Source: Quillaja saponaria
Taxonomy: Eukaryota > Streptophyta > Magnoliopsida > Fabales > Quillajaceae
Reading direction: 5' to 3'
NCBI GenBank assembly: GCA_029379385.1
Contig: CM055618.1
Coordinates: 20,127,071-20,191,070, forward strand
Length of the DNA: 64,000 bases
Below are positions 50,334-62,698 of the stretch, piece after piece. The notes under the pieces are model-generated. The model saw only the letters and a program-made list of their open reading frames with translations. It did not search any database and was not told the origin of the DNA. Within the stretch, counting starts at the first letter, position 1. Each line of letters begins with the position of its first letter. The position numbers and the translations under genes are program-made.

Positions 50334-53300
50334 ATGGCGGCACCCGAATCTCCTGTATGCTATGTCGGTGTCGCCAGGCAATCCGCTGCTTTTCGCCTCA
50401 TGAAACAAATGGTGCTATTCGCTCTTGAATCCTGGAGATATTTTATTTTTGTGTTTCTTATACGTGCGTTACTGTTTTTGATTTTGAGCCATTTTCTCTA
50501 CATTTTAGGGTTGGGAAGAAGGAGAAGGGCTTGGGAAAGAGAAGCAGGGGATCAAAGGACATGTTCGAGTCAAAAACAAGCAGGACACTACTGGTTTGTT
50601 TTACTCCAATATTTGCCTTTGTTTTGCTATAAATTTGAGTGAGTTCATCTTTTGTCCTTTATATATTTACTATTAGAATGATGCTATAAATATTGTTGTT
50701 GCTGGCTAATTAAAATAGGAGGAATTCATTTTCATGAAATGAAACATTCAATAACGAGAACATATATATTTTTTTTTTCCTTCTGTTTCCACTTCTCTTA
50801 TCAGCCTATGATGCTTGATGATTTTTGTGAACTGTGCAAATATTAGGCTTCCATAACTTTCTTTTGTTTATCTGTGAGCCTGTAATAGGTATTGGTGTGG
50901 AGAAGCCAAACAGCTGGGCATTTGACACTGCACAGTTTGATAATATCCTCAAAAGGTTGAAAGTGGTAAGGTTCACACCACAATCATTTCTTCAAGTGTA
51001 AACTCAATCCGTTATGTGTTCTAGTTATCTACAAGTTAATTATTTCTCCGTTTGTATTTGTCTGGCAGCAAGCGGTGCAATCCACTGATGAAGGTATTGT
51101 GTTGTTATTTAATAATGATTTTTAATCAAAATTTTCCTGTTGATTTTACAATTTAATAGGAAGAGAATTATCTATTTGATTTTATAGGCGTTGAGAAAAA
51201 CACCACTAAGGTGGAAACTGAGAAAAATGTCTCTGTAGATGCAGCAGTAAAAGCTACTAGACCACAAGGAAGGTCTGTGCACTCTTATTTAACCTCTTGA
51301 ATTTCATTTGGATGTCCTGTATTTACTTTTTACAGATGATATACATGATTATCCTTTGCCCAATTTTATAGATATAAGAAGAGAGAAAGAGGAAAGCTTG
51401 TCTCTGCATATTCTTCAAAGGATCTTGAAGGGATTCTTGTAAGTTCCAACATCCAATTATTAAATCATTCATTACAAAACTGAAAATTGCTAGACTTTGT
51501 TGTGCATGGGATTAGAGTCATTACAAAACTGAAAATTGCTAGACTTTGTTGTGCAGGGGATTAGAGTGTTGTATGGAAATTGTATTGTTTACAACATGCT
51601 TCCGTATGGTTGTATCTGTGACTCAGCATATATTTGGTTTACCCTAAAGTGGATTTTGGTGCTTTGTATATTTACTCTATTATGCTTGTGATATCCAATT
51701 AGGTTATTCCATCAGAACTATTATTTTGGAAAAGGATACCTGCAAAATATGTTGTATGGTTGATGTAGGTTACTATAGTTGACATTCTAAGCGTTGGTTT
51801 CCACTCTCTGATGGTCTTTTGAAGACATTAAGTATTTCACCATCTGGTTTTTCTGTAGTCAAATGGAACATTAATTAACAACAGAGCTTTGACCTTTGAC
51901 CTTCTAGGTCCATAAAAACCAGTTTTTCCATTTGGAATCCTTTTCCAATTTTTTTATACATGATGTTTTTTTTTCTTTTAACTGTCATAACTCAAGCAGA
52001 AAGTTAAGGGTTAAGTTAGTCTCAATATTGAAGTTGGGTAAGTAGATACGTCTGTTTTACCAGCAGCGAACTTGTCTTCCGTCTCATTTATGTTATAGTT
52101 ACAAAGGATCTGTTGTTTCCCTTACCAAGTTTGTCTCCAGTTGATTATGGTGCTGTTCTCTACGAATGTTGTTGATAACTGAGGTTGCCTGCATAGTTAC
52201 CATTTCATTTTTGAATGACTTTTTTTTTTCTGTTATTTTTCCCTGGTCATTTGCTCCTGTAATGTATGTCATAGGTCAAAAAGGGAGAAAAATCAGAGGA
52301 TACTGATGATTTTGATCGCAAACTGCACTTGCTGAAGACATCTGAAAATCAAGATTTTGAAGGTTAGTGTAATATCTAGAATTGCAGCGAACTATTTCTA
52401 AATTATGAATTGTGTGGTGTTGCTGTATCTAATATGTAGGTCTGCTGCTATTTTGTGTTGTCTATTTTTGGTTCATTTCTGCCTGAAATTTCAGATAATT
52501 ACAGAGTTACTGGGCTATTTAAATTTTTTATAGGTTCCATTTTTGGTTAAGCATCAAGATAACACCCATGATGGTTTTAATCACCAATTACATAATAGAC
52601 ACTTTTGAAAACTAACTTTATAGGATACAAGCAAACAACACAGCTTCCTCTGCGAGATGGCTGAGTGCCTGTGTCTGTTGGATTTTGTGGTACTGTTATT
52701 TGTATAAATCATTTAGGAAAGTTTCAATGTACTTAATACTAAGGTAATCAAATTAAGTTTGGTTTCTTTTGGTATGTTCTCCACCCTTTCCCTCTTTCTT
52801 TTCAATTTTACTTATAGGGAAAGTACACTGAAGAATTTGTTTATTATATGTTCGATGTTTAGAGAAACATCAGTTTTAACTTCAAAGTGGCATGAAGTAT
52901 GTGTAGTGTATGTACCTTTCTTATTTTGTAAACCAGTAGATGTTTCTTTTTGCAAACATTATGCATAAGATAGTTAATGTGCACTCTGAAAGCTATGTGT
53001 TTCAATCTCTTAACAGTACTAAATCTGCTTCTGTTGAGAGCTATTTCATATAGCATATCCTGGAAGAAAACATTGTTTCTGCTTGTATGTGTATGTTTTT
53101 TACTGTGAAAGCCTTACGATCTCTCAGTTAAGTCTTTTCTTGTTTTTCATGTTTAACTTTGGCTAGGAAAAGATATAATCAATCAACTGTATTTAGAATA
53201 TGCTTACTGCGTTATTTCAGAAAGCAAAGAAGAGATTTCTCCACAGTGGTGGGGATATAATCATGGATTTGTCTCTGGAGGATTTCTTGGAGCAGAATCT

Positions 53301-54375
53301 AAAAGAAAATTGCCGAAATCTGAAAATATTCAAAATCCTAGTGAGAGAACTGTATTCTGTGAAGATGATCAAGAGAATCTGTACAAGCTTGTTCAAGTAT
53401 GTTGTTGTTCCGACTCCTTTCTTTGCAAAATTGTGATACACTATCATTATATGAACAATCAAAGTTACAGGGTGTTAATGTGCCTTGGCCCATGGTTATT
53501 TATTTTTTGCCTTGAATTTCATTATTTGGTGACTGGTGAAACATAGCTGATGACACAGTTGTTAGTGCAGTACTTCTCCTATGAATTACAAGTCTGAACA
53601 TATATATGATAGTATATTGATTTATGTTCATTTCAACTTTTGCAGGATAAATCCACTACTGGAAAACAAGGGTTGGGTATCAAGGACCGTCCCAAGAAAA
53701 TAGCTGGCTGCTACTTTGAGGGTAAAAAAACATCATTTAATGATAGCGATGATGAAGATTCTGCTGATCTTGGTTCAGAAAACCAAAAACATGATAATGT
53801 GGTAGAAATGGAAACAGCAAATGATTCCAGAGTGAAGTTGAAAAAGCTGTGTAAACAGCTACTTCGGAAGGTGAATCCTACAGTCGGCAAGTGAATCCTA
53901 CAGTTTGGATAACTTCCTTTTACTGACTTGACATCTCAATTTCAGGTTCCTGGAGAATCATTAAAGCTGAAACAACTTAAGGTTATTATTGATGAACATT
54001 CACCTTCAGCCTTCTCCAACTTTTCTTCAAAGAGAGAGGCTCTTGCATACTTGAAACAGAAGGCATGGTTCTTCCCCTACTGATTTGCTGTGGAATAGTT
54101 TCTCGCTCACCTGCTCTTTTATATGATATATATATACACACACATATAATTATTATTTTTTTCGTAATTAGTTGATTTACATATTTGAGTGGGTACAATG
54201 TGAGTAACTTTTGTAGGTGGGTTACTCGTGAGAATTTAGCTTGCATGTCTTTAGAATCATTTTCATGCATTTCATGTGACAAGTCGTGACATCTTAGTTC
54301 TGATTGCAGCTCGAAGGCAGTCAAAAGTTCAGCGTTGAAGGAAAAAGAGTGAGTCTGGCAACGAAGAGAAGCTGA
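50334..54375 (+). CDS. G-patch (D111) domain nuclear/nucleolar protein
   Basis: Likely RNA-processing factor that stimulates a DEAH helicase through its G-patch. Eleven exons: 50334-50411, 50509-50593, 50889-50965, 51069-51093, 51188-51272, 51372-51438, 52275-52362, 53221-53396, 53646-53870, 53946-54062 and 54310-54375, giving 362 residues with every junction in frame. The G-patch is at the N-terminus ([20 protein letters not shown], then [16 protein letters not shown]). Later parts include a second conserved Trp/Gly block ([17 protein letters not shown]), an acidic Ser/Asp stretch ([15 protein letters not shown]) and the end [16 protein letters not shown]. Overall it resembles PINX1/GPATCH4-like proteins. 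Intron 10 appears to use a GC donor (54063-54064). The neighbouring SPO11-2 fits the Arabidopsis pair At1g63980/At1g63990, recalled from memory. Confidence 0.88.
51470..51567. repeat. 49-base tandem duplication in G-patch intron 6
   Basis: Two adjacent copies (51470-51518 and 51519-51567) differing at about one base (GCATGGG versus GCAGGGG). The near identity suggests a recent event. Confidence 0.92.
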
Positions 54376-55120
54376 ATGGTGATTGATCGAAGTTTTGGGG
54401 TACTTTTTCTTTTAATAGCTTTCTTTTCGAAGGGGTTGGGGGTGTGTGGTTATTAGGGGATTGAGTTGTCTTTACCAATCTGTAGATTGCAGTTGAGACT
54501 GTATTATAATCGAATTTATTAAATAGCTTTCCTAAGTATATGTTTGTAATAAAGGAGTAACTATTTTATAATGGCATGATAATCTTACCGTTCATTCATC
54601 AGAAATCTAATTTTCTATTTTTATTTTTATTTTTTATTATTAGAATATGGATCTATACAAGCCAAAAAAACTCCGAGAATATAAACTAAAAATAAAATTT
54701 ACTGGGTTATTAAGTCTCCCATTTTCAGGAGGTAAGGGGGAAGAACTTCCGTTGGCCCATATGACCAAATTTGCCCTCCAAGAAGCCATATCTTATCCAA
54801 TGGTGAAAAAGTGAAAAATTAATCACTGACTTAGTGACTACACACTGTTGAAGGACTGCTTCAGTTGAGGATGACAAACAAGAGAATGCCGACAAGTCAA
54901 ATGGCAAGTGTTGCAATGCTCGAGAATTGATGGGTTCTAACATGTGGTCCCAGTAATATTTTTTTCTTTTCAAATAAGATCGGAAAACTGCAATGGAAAT
55001 TGATAATAATTGTTATTTACTACTTACTGGGCCTTACCTTCAAAATTGTTGTTGAATGATTTATAATAGTTTTGGGCTTGGGTATATTGCAATTTTTACT
55101 CAAAAAATAGTATAACATAG
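54376..55120. other. Convergent 3' flanks of G-patch and SPO11-2 genes
   Basis: About 745 bases between the two stop codons. AT-rich, no gene seen; overlapping 3' UTRs are possible. Confidence 0.65.
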
Positions 55121-57742
55121 TTATATGTAATTGGATTGGACAATTTTTTTTGCTATGTACTTCCCCAAATAATCATACCCATGAAAGTACAGAGCTTCAA
55201 TGTCTGCTCTTTTACCAATCTGAATCATTAAGGCCAGCTCTTCTTTGTAATTCTCCTGTCACACACCAATTGGTAAGGATTCTTTATTTTACAATTTCAC
55301 TTTTATAGTAAGTTAAAGATCTCCTCAGCCAACATTATTTTTCTAGGGTGTAAAGCTCAGTAAAATGTGGACACAGCAGTGGCTAGTTTACCTGCAAGAT
55401 TTCTGAGGATGTCAAAGTTTTAGCGATTTGCAGGTCCTTTGGCTTCCAAGGAACCAGAGATTGTTCAGGTAGCAGGTGTAGATCATCCCCTCGCAGTCCC
55501 AACCACTTCACATTGCAAGCTAAATAATGCCCAAAAAAAACATTTGGCATTGATAAATTTCACCCTAATGGAGGAATGCTGGAAGCAATTAAGCATGATT
55601 TAACAACAAATACCATATCTGTAGGCCTCTAGCCCCATGCCTATACTTCCAAACTTGAAGGTGCACAGAATAGCCAATCCAGATGGATTCCTTGTGTAGA
55701 CAAGCAGAGTAGAAAAAAAAATAATAATAAAGTACAAACCAAGAAGGTTGTTTGGTGAGTATGAAATCTCTATTATGGAAATTAAAAATTTGACAGCTAA
55801 AATAGAAAACTTGCACATTTTTGAGATGGCATTGTTACCAGTCAACCAATGCTAGAATTGGCAAGTACGGAAAAGCCTGGCTGATTCGTTGAAGAAGGTA
55901 GCTGCATTTGAACTAAATTATTTTTACACTCTGACCACTATTAAGCAACCACGGATATAAAATAACATATATCAAAGTGACATGTTGCAAGCTGTGTAAG
56001 GTATTTCTTGAAAAAGCAAAGGAAGATTCACATGGTGCTGAGAGCTAAATACAGCTCCATGGAATAACAAGTATGTACAAAGCTCAGGTAAAGATATTTA
56101 TTGGAGAACCAAAGAAAGGCACATCAAGCTCAGTAATAGGTTTAGATATACCGTGTAGCTAGATCTGGGTATCCTTTGGCTGTGATAAGAATACTTGGCA
56201 TTTGATTGAAAATAAGATCCTCTGTGAGCCGCTGGAATATTGCATGCTACATATATCCAATCAAGTGTTAAAAGTAGGGTCAATATAAGGTACGCTGGAG
56301 TAATATAAGGTTCATGTTAATCAACAGAAACACATGCACGTGGACACAAACCACACACCAAAGATGTTTATAAAGCATTTGAGTAAACAAAGTCAGCTTT
56401 AGAAACTTACCTTTTCCACGACAATAATGTATCTTGCATCAGTCTTGAGAATTAACTTTCCTAACATATTCAGGTCACCAGAAATTGGTTGTCCAGAAGA
56501 TCCACATACAGAGCAATCCACAACCTCTTTGTTTGGCTCCTAAAAAAAAGCTTGTGTAGTATTTCAATGAGAAACAAAAGAAAGCACTTTATCTCATCCC
56601 ATGATATAACCACAACATGATAATGAAAAGGTAAATATAATTGTCATTACGTATTACTTGCAGCAAGACGCGTCCTGCAATAAGTCCTCGGCTTGATGCC
56701 ATGACTCCAAGACTGTATCGGCTGCAGCGAAGCAAGGCTACAACATCTGTTTGGTACAAGTTACACATTTATGCAGTTATACAAATTAGAGTTAACTTGA
56801 CTACTACTAGTACCACTGATATTGAAAGCAAAGGAAGGAGTCTGTTATAACCTTGTATTGTCCTGTTGACCTCCAATTGAGAAGTAAAAAGATCCGGAGC
56901 ATTGCAAAGTAGCTTGTAGTAGAGCTCCCTCTGGGTAACACGCTTTTCTTGAACCAAAATTTGATAGCACATCTCCAACATCTTCCACACTATAACACAG
57001 AAGGAAATTAATAACCAACAGTCAAACTCTGAAGAACAAGGAGTGAATACAAGCAAATAATTAACGCGGACCTCTAAGAAATGCTTTAGCAGCATTAGCT
57101 CTCATCAAAGACCTTGTACAGACAGAATGTGAGAGGAAAACCCATGGCACATCAGTCAACAGGCCATGACTCACTCGGATGTTGCTCGACTTTCGATCAA
57201 TCTGTCCATTTCACCAACTTAAAACCCTCAGTCTGAGCCTCGTTGAAGCCAAATAAGCCAGGAAAATCATTTCATCCAATTTCCTACCGAGCAATTGTAA
57301 TTCTAATTTAATGACTCTTTGGTTGCTCAGAAAACGAGCGAGAAAAAATAAAAAACATAAATGAATTCTACATCGAAAACTTTGATTCAAAACAAAAAGA
57401 GGTAGAAATTTAGGGCAATCGTGTTAAATTTAGTAGATTATATTAATCGAAAGCAAAATGGAAGAAAAGACTGTGATGACGATACCAGAGGCAAATCTGA
57501 GATCGCAGGGTTAGATGAATTCAACATTTTAAGGAAATTGAGCACTGCCACTTCGATTCTTGCTCGGACCTAAATCAACCATTACTTTAATTTGAGTCTC
57601 AAATTAAGTTGATAGAGGAATCATATACAGCTGATGACGTCGATTTATGGAATGTTACCTCGGGCGGAGAAAGGATATCGGCGTAACAGAGTTGTTGATC
57701 GGAGAAAAACTTCAGCGTCGAGGATTTTCTAAGATCGTCCAT
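55121..57742 (-). CDS. SPO11-2: Meiotic recombination protein SPO11-2
   Basis: Topoisomerase VI-A-like subunit that, with SPO11-1 and MTOPVIB, makes meiotic double-strand breaks. Exons on the minus strand: 57742-57659, 57569-57486, 57201-57072, 56989-56852, 56746-56658, 56539-56411, 56246-56152, 55901-55839, 55690-55614, 55519-55392 and 55255-55121. All junctions keep frame and give 383 residues, the length I recall for Arabidopsis SPO11-2. Visible: LKFFSDQQLCYADILSPPE, the winged-helix catalytic tyrosine region (KRVTQRELYYKLLC), LLRCSRYSLGVMASSRGL, the Toprim glutamate (ARYIIVVEKHAIFQRL) and Toprim acidic motif (LALVDWNPSG), FKFGSIGMGLEAYRY and KRADIEALYFHGYDYLGKYI. NPSG replaces NPAG of Arabidopsis; otherwise intact. 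Confidence 0.96.
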
Positions 57743-58289
57743 GGAGAAAGGAGCGGACAGAGAAATCTGAAAAATGAAGCGTTAAGGGAGACACACGAAA
57801 TGAAGCTTTAAGGGACCAAAGAATTCCCGCTCAATTTGAAAAGACGATCACAATATTGATTGGACGACTTGCCGTTTTGGTTTCCGCGGCAAACGAAAGT
57901 AATGGAATGGCGTCCGATTACTGTCTAAGATGACACCACTGTGGTACTTTTATGTAATTACCAGGTGAATTTGGCCTTATAATTATTATTTTTAGTTAGT
58001 TTTTCATTTTAAAAGTTTTATTTTGTAAAATTTGTTATTAATTTATATTTATTATTTTGTTTTAAAAAATAATTAATTAATTAGAGAGAGGATATGATTA
58101 CTAAACTGAATTGATATTAAAAAATTAGTTGATATGTCAACATACTATATATTTATATGAATTTTTATTTTTTTTAAATTATTATATTACATATATTTTT
58201 GGATTTAATCTTTTCTATTTAATCAATAAATTTATTGGAATCTGTTATTAATACTGATTGATGGCCTGAATTATCAACCCTTATGCTAT

Positions 58290-58438
58290 AAGTTGTGCAT
58301 AGTTGATCAATCTAATAAGACATCAAGAAATCATTTAAAAAATTAATTAATAAATTATTTCTTAAAATTAAGTTGTGCATAATTGATCAAATCTAATAAG
58401 ACATCAAGAAATCATTTAAAAAATTAATCAATAAATTA
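58290..58438. repeat. 80-base tandem duplication
   Basis: Two copies starting AAGTTGTGCAT at 58290 and 58370; the second is slightly diverged and shorter. Noncoding. Confidence 0.88.
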
Positions 58439-58997
58439 AGTTGTTTTAATGGAGATAAATCAAATTAATGACACTTTATTCTCTTAATTTCTAAATAATC
58501 ATTTTATTATATACTAGATGTTTACTTTTATCATCTCTCTTTCATTTAGATGGATATAATACCTATACTTGTTAATTTTACAATATTAAATAATATTTTC
58601 TCAGGAAAAAAACAGCAAGTACACACTTAAACTAATTTAAAATTTTAGCTTTTGACTACTTCCCCTAAAATTTTAAACTTATAAAATATAAAAAATAATA
58701 TAATTTGATATCTTAAATTTTTATTTTCCTTGTATACCAAAAATATCTCAATATTCATCAAATACTCTCTAATATGTGAGTCCAATGAGATTGGTCTGAA
58801 GGTAAAAAATATGTGGTTCATTCATTGACATTATTAGTTTAAATTTTGTTAGAGTAGGTCATGGAGAGTAAAAATTGTCGAAGTAGATGATATATTTTTG
58901 ACCAAACATAAAAAATAATTAGTCAAAACACTCATAAACTAATCCAGACCTTATAAATATATATATATATACTTTCTCATATGATTAACTACATTGA

Positions 58998-59014
58998 CCC
59001 CCCCCCCCCCCCCC
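58998..59014. repeat. 17-base C homopolymer
   Basis: Unbroken C run in AT-rich DNA. Its true length is hard to sequence and may be imprecise. Confidence 0.85.
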
Positions 59015-60076
59015 AACCCAAACCCAAAATGCACAATGAATACAACTTTTTCCGAAGTCCTTGATGGGTGAAAGAATATTTCTCTCTAACAATACTTTTT
59101 ATTGGAAATTTTTTATATATTCAATAAATCTAAAAAAGAAAGACTGTTTCCAGCACAATATAGTTGAATAATGAAACCAGAAAGACTTGAAAGGCAATTT
59201 AGTTTCTCAAAATGCAGACCTGAGATCGAGCTTAATTGAAATCTTTCAAGATCGATATTTCTAGCTTCCTAGATCTACTCTTATCTAATAGGCTAGCTTA
59301 ACTGGAAAAAGATCATCACGTAAACCCAAAAAGAATAAGAATATTATATATATGTAAGGAGGAAATTAAATAAGGGAAAAAGACAACGTGGTGGTCCTAA
59401 AAGTCCATCTTTGCATGCCTTGCGGTTTCCCTGCATTTCACGAAAGGATATTCCAGCTATCCTCATGACTTGTTTTTCTTTCCTTTTTGGCCATTTCACA
59501 ATCTCTTCTAGCTAGTGGAGGTTTTAAGCATGGGAAGCCCTTGCAAATTGCAGCCGGACTTTTTCAACTAGGGCATATATATTATATATGAATTTGACTT
59601 CATTCTATTGAATAGTAACTAGAGTGGACACGCTAGCCACAAATAAAATAAAATTTGGATCAAGAAAAATTCTTTACATTATCAGCGTTATCAAAAATGA
59701 CTTATGGTACTATCAATTTCGTTGCAAACTAACAATTTAAGAATAAGGGCTAAATAGAGCTAATCCTAATATTGTCAAGAAAAATAATATGGTTATTAAA
59801 ATTAATAAAGATATACAGGAATACACAATTAATATTTTTCTCTAATTCAATTAAAACAAGTTACGTTAGAATTATAATTTTTTTTTGAAAATAACATCTA
59901 AAGTAATAGAGATAATTATCAGTCTCACGAGGCACTGCCGACGCGCCGAAGTCTGACCGGAAATTTTATTCGAAATTTTCTACTCGTGAACTTTTTGCAT
60001 TGTCGGCGATTACCAAGCGTACTTCGAAGATTAATCAATCTGTTACTCGCGCAGATATGAAGCCCTTTAATCAAGA

Positions 60077-60210
60077 TTGACAGTTGTCAACACAAGAAAG
60101 CGAGTAGCAAAACCTGCGTATACATATATTCATACGGATTCTTTGACTTTTTATAATAGTCAACTCAATGAGAACGGAAGATTTGTCCAAAGGGAGGAAC
60201 GGCCAGTCAA
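60077..60210. promoter_or_regulatory. W-box cluster upstream of the WRKY gene
   Basis: Five TTGAC cores in 134 bases: plus strand at 60077 and 60143 (TTGACT), minus strand at 60086-60090, 60158-60163 and 60205-60210 (both TTGACT). They lie about 170-300 bases upstream of the ATG. W-boxes are WRKY binding sites, so auto- or cross-regulation is likely. Confidence 0.55.
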
Positions 60211-60376
60211 ACTCTTTTGCTTCCAAATAAAGCTTACTCTTCCTTTCCAATATATAACCAAACCAATGCTTTAGATTTCTCCTCAGACCTCCTCTACAAT
60301 TAAATATCTAACAAATTATAAATTAAGTAAGCCCTCCCTTCTTCTCTTCTGTCTCACTTTCTCAAATTTTTGTTGC

Positions 60377-61397
60377 ATGGATGAATTTACATTCTTTGAG
60401 GATTGGGACTTGCAAGCTATAGTAAGAGGGTCCAGCTATGAAGGCATACCAGCAGTCACTATGATGGAAGACATCCCACAATCTATTTTTTCTCAATTCA
60501 GTAGTGGTACTGAACAAGATGACCTTCTTTGCAGTTTCCCTGCAATGATTGAGCAGACCACAACAGTGCTTGATGAATTGGAAGAACTTTACAAACCCTT
60601 TCACCCTGTTTTGCACGGTACTCTTTCCACACAAACCATTGTTACCAGCACCATATCTGTTCCAAGAGAAGCACAAGAGTCAGAAAAGCTACTAACTTTT
60701 CAAGATTCAGCAGGAGCTAAATGCAAAAGGCCAAGGTTAGTTTTATACTTGAGTCTTATCTATGCAAAATTAAAGTACTAACTCTCAAATTGTTGACCAT
60801 AGTTATTTCTTTTTGGGCTTGTTTTTGCACATTCATATTAGCAAGAAGAAGAAGAATAACAAGAGGATAGTGAAGCAGGTGACACAGAATAATCTGTGCT
60901 CAGATACATGGGCTTGGCGAAAATATGGGCAGAAACCCATAAAAGGATCACCTTATCCCAGGAGCTATTACAGATGTAGCAGCTCAAAAGGGTGCTCAGC
61001 AAGGAAACATGTTGAAAGGAGTTGTTCGGATCCGGGAGTCTTTATCATTACCTATACTTCAGAACATAACCATCCTGATCATAATCCAACTCGGAGGAAG
61101 AACAAGTTGAAGCTCCCAACTTCACCCAAAAGGGTTAAAAAAGCCATTGAAAATTGTTCTCCGAACTCGAAAGTAATACAGAATGGAGGCATGAAGAAAG
61201 AAGAAGATGATCAACAGCTAAATAAATTGTTGGAAGATGGTCATGAGACTAGACATGTCATGCCAGATACACAAATGGGTTTGGATGCATATGAATGGTT
61301 TCCAAGCATAGAGGAATTGGATGGCCTTCTCAACCAAGAAGTAGAACTGGCATCAGATTTTGGCTCGGTGGATCAAATTTTTGGGTACTTTAGTTGA
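60377..61397 (+). CDS. WRKY transcription factor, group IIe-like
   Basis: Plant DNA-binding regulator, 304 residues, exons 60377-60735 and 60842-61397. The WRKY domain has [22 protein letters not shown] followed by a C-X5-C-X23-H-X-H zinc site (CSSSKGC to HNH), typical of WRKY22/27/29-type proteins. A basic stretch ([14 protein letters not shown]) precedes the domain and another (RRKNKLKL) follows it. The N-terminus ([10 protein letters not shown]) and acidic C-terminus ([12 protein letters not shown]) may be regulatory and activation regions. The intron usually found inside this domain, at the PR residue, is missing; the only coding intron lies upstream of the domain. W-boxes in the promoter suggest feedback control. 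A 24-base tandem repeat follows the stop codon. Confidence 0.94.
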
Positions 61398-61415
61398 TCC
61401 GGATGATCCATGGTG

Positions 61416-61463
61416 TGTTAATACTATAGTTGAAGTGGGTGTTAATACTATAGTTGAAGTGGG
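61416..61463. repeat. 24-base tandem duplication in the WRKY 3' UTR
   Basis: Two perfect adjacent copies of a 24-base unit beginning TGTTAATACTATAG, 19-66 bases after the stop codon. Each side is flanked by a TCCATGG word. Confidence 0.93.
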
Positions 61464-62698
61464 GGTCCATGGTTAACCCGATCCAGACTTGCATATATAC
61501 CAAGAATTTTTAGCCATAATTGTTGCTCCACTAGAGAGCATACATTAGGTATATAGATGAATTTTTCTTTCTTTCACATTTGTAGTTTCCAAAAAATTTC
61601 AAGAATCCATTTTTTGGCTTCTTAATTAATAAAGAGTAAAAGTAGAGTCTTCTTAGTTGCATGTATATGTTAATTAACAATTTGTCTTATGTAGAGCATT
61701 TGGCTTTTCTAGTTCAAGCAATGGTTTTCAGATATGGAATAGATAATGATATGAGTACTTGAATATGGAATGTTAGCTAGGGTTGTGGGATATATGATGT
61801 CGTTTTTTAAATAAATTTTGGTGCAAGCCCGGCCTGGCCTGGCCTGCTGTCTTTTAATTAAACTACCACGACTTTCTAAGTATTAATTAACATCGCACCA
61901 TCAATTACTTTCATTGATTAAAAAAATTTATAAACATTCAACTTGGATTTTTTTTTTTTTTTTTTTTTTCAAATCTCCGCCACCGCCCTAACTCTAAAGG
62001 AAAACGACCTCAAATTATATAATTTATTAAATGAACTGGATAAACTTCATTGTCGATTACTTCATGGTCACGTACAATTTTTACCTAAACTCTGACCGAA
62101 TTGCCCACAATTTGAAACTCAAATTCTAATCCCCAGTATATCACAAAGAGTGAGTTGAGAAACTATTCTTTAATCCAAATCCTCTAACATCTATTTATGC
62201 TATTAAGAAAATATAATAATTACTGATATTTTTTACAATTTGTCAGCAAAATTTCACCGCGTATTTTTTCTAACCTACCAAATAAAAAAGTTTCCCCACT
62301 TAGCTATTGCCTGGTATGCGAGTTTCATCACAAAATAACGTCTCTCAGACCCCAAATATGAAAATAGTCTTTTAGAGACTGAGGTTATACCTCACGCTAT
62401 TCCAATTACAAAAAAGGGACCAACGATATCGTCATATACAGCGTGGATCTACAGCTAATTTTCACCAACACGTGTAGCACACTGTTTCTCAGAAGACGAA
62501 GTTAGAAGGAAATCCAGTAATAACTTTGTTGAAGTGACCGTGAAACAGCGCCTGAGCTAGCTAGACATTTATTTTCAGGGATTGTCTAAAATTTTATATA
62601 AACTTATCAACTATAATAATAACAAAAATAAAAAATTCAATAACTCATAAAACATTATAAAAATTTATAAATTACAAAATAAAAATAAAAATTCAACC
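61464..62698. other. Convergent 3' flanks of WRKY and PIAL genes
   Basis: AT-rich with a T run near 61949-61970 and GGCCTGGCCTGGCCTG near 61834. No gene is seen. Confidence 0.6.

Larger units (their letters stand above)
57743..60376. other. Intergenic: SPO11-2 promoter side, AT-rich spacer, WRKY promoter
   Basis: Holds an 80-base tandem repeat (58290-58438), a 17-C homopolymer (58998-59014), and the upstream region of the WRKY gene with a W-box cluster. No gene is seen. Confidence 0.6.

Noticed and set aside
52640..52680. tRNA-like GATGGCTGAGTG word
   Set aside because: Only the D-arm-like word is present; no acceptor stem, anticodon arm or T-loop was found. It lies in a G-patch intron.
53541..53600. 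Possible C/D snoRNA (CTGATGA, then CTGA) in a G-patch intron
   Set aside because: Boxes are too close together, the first box lacks the purine, and no terminal stem is visible.
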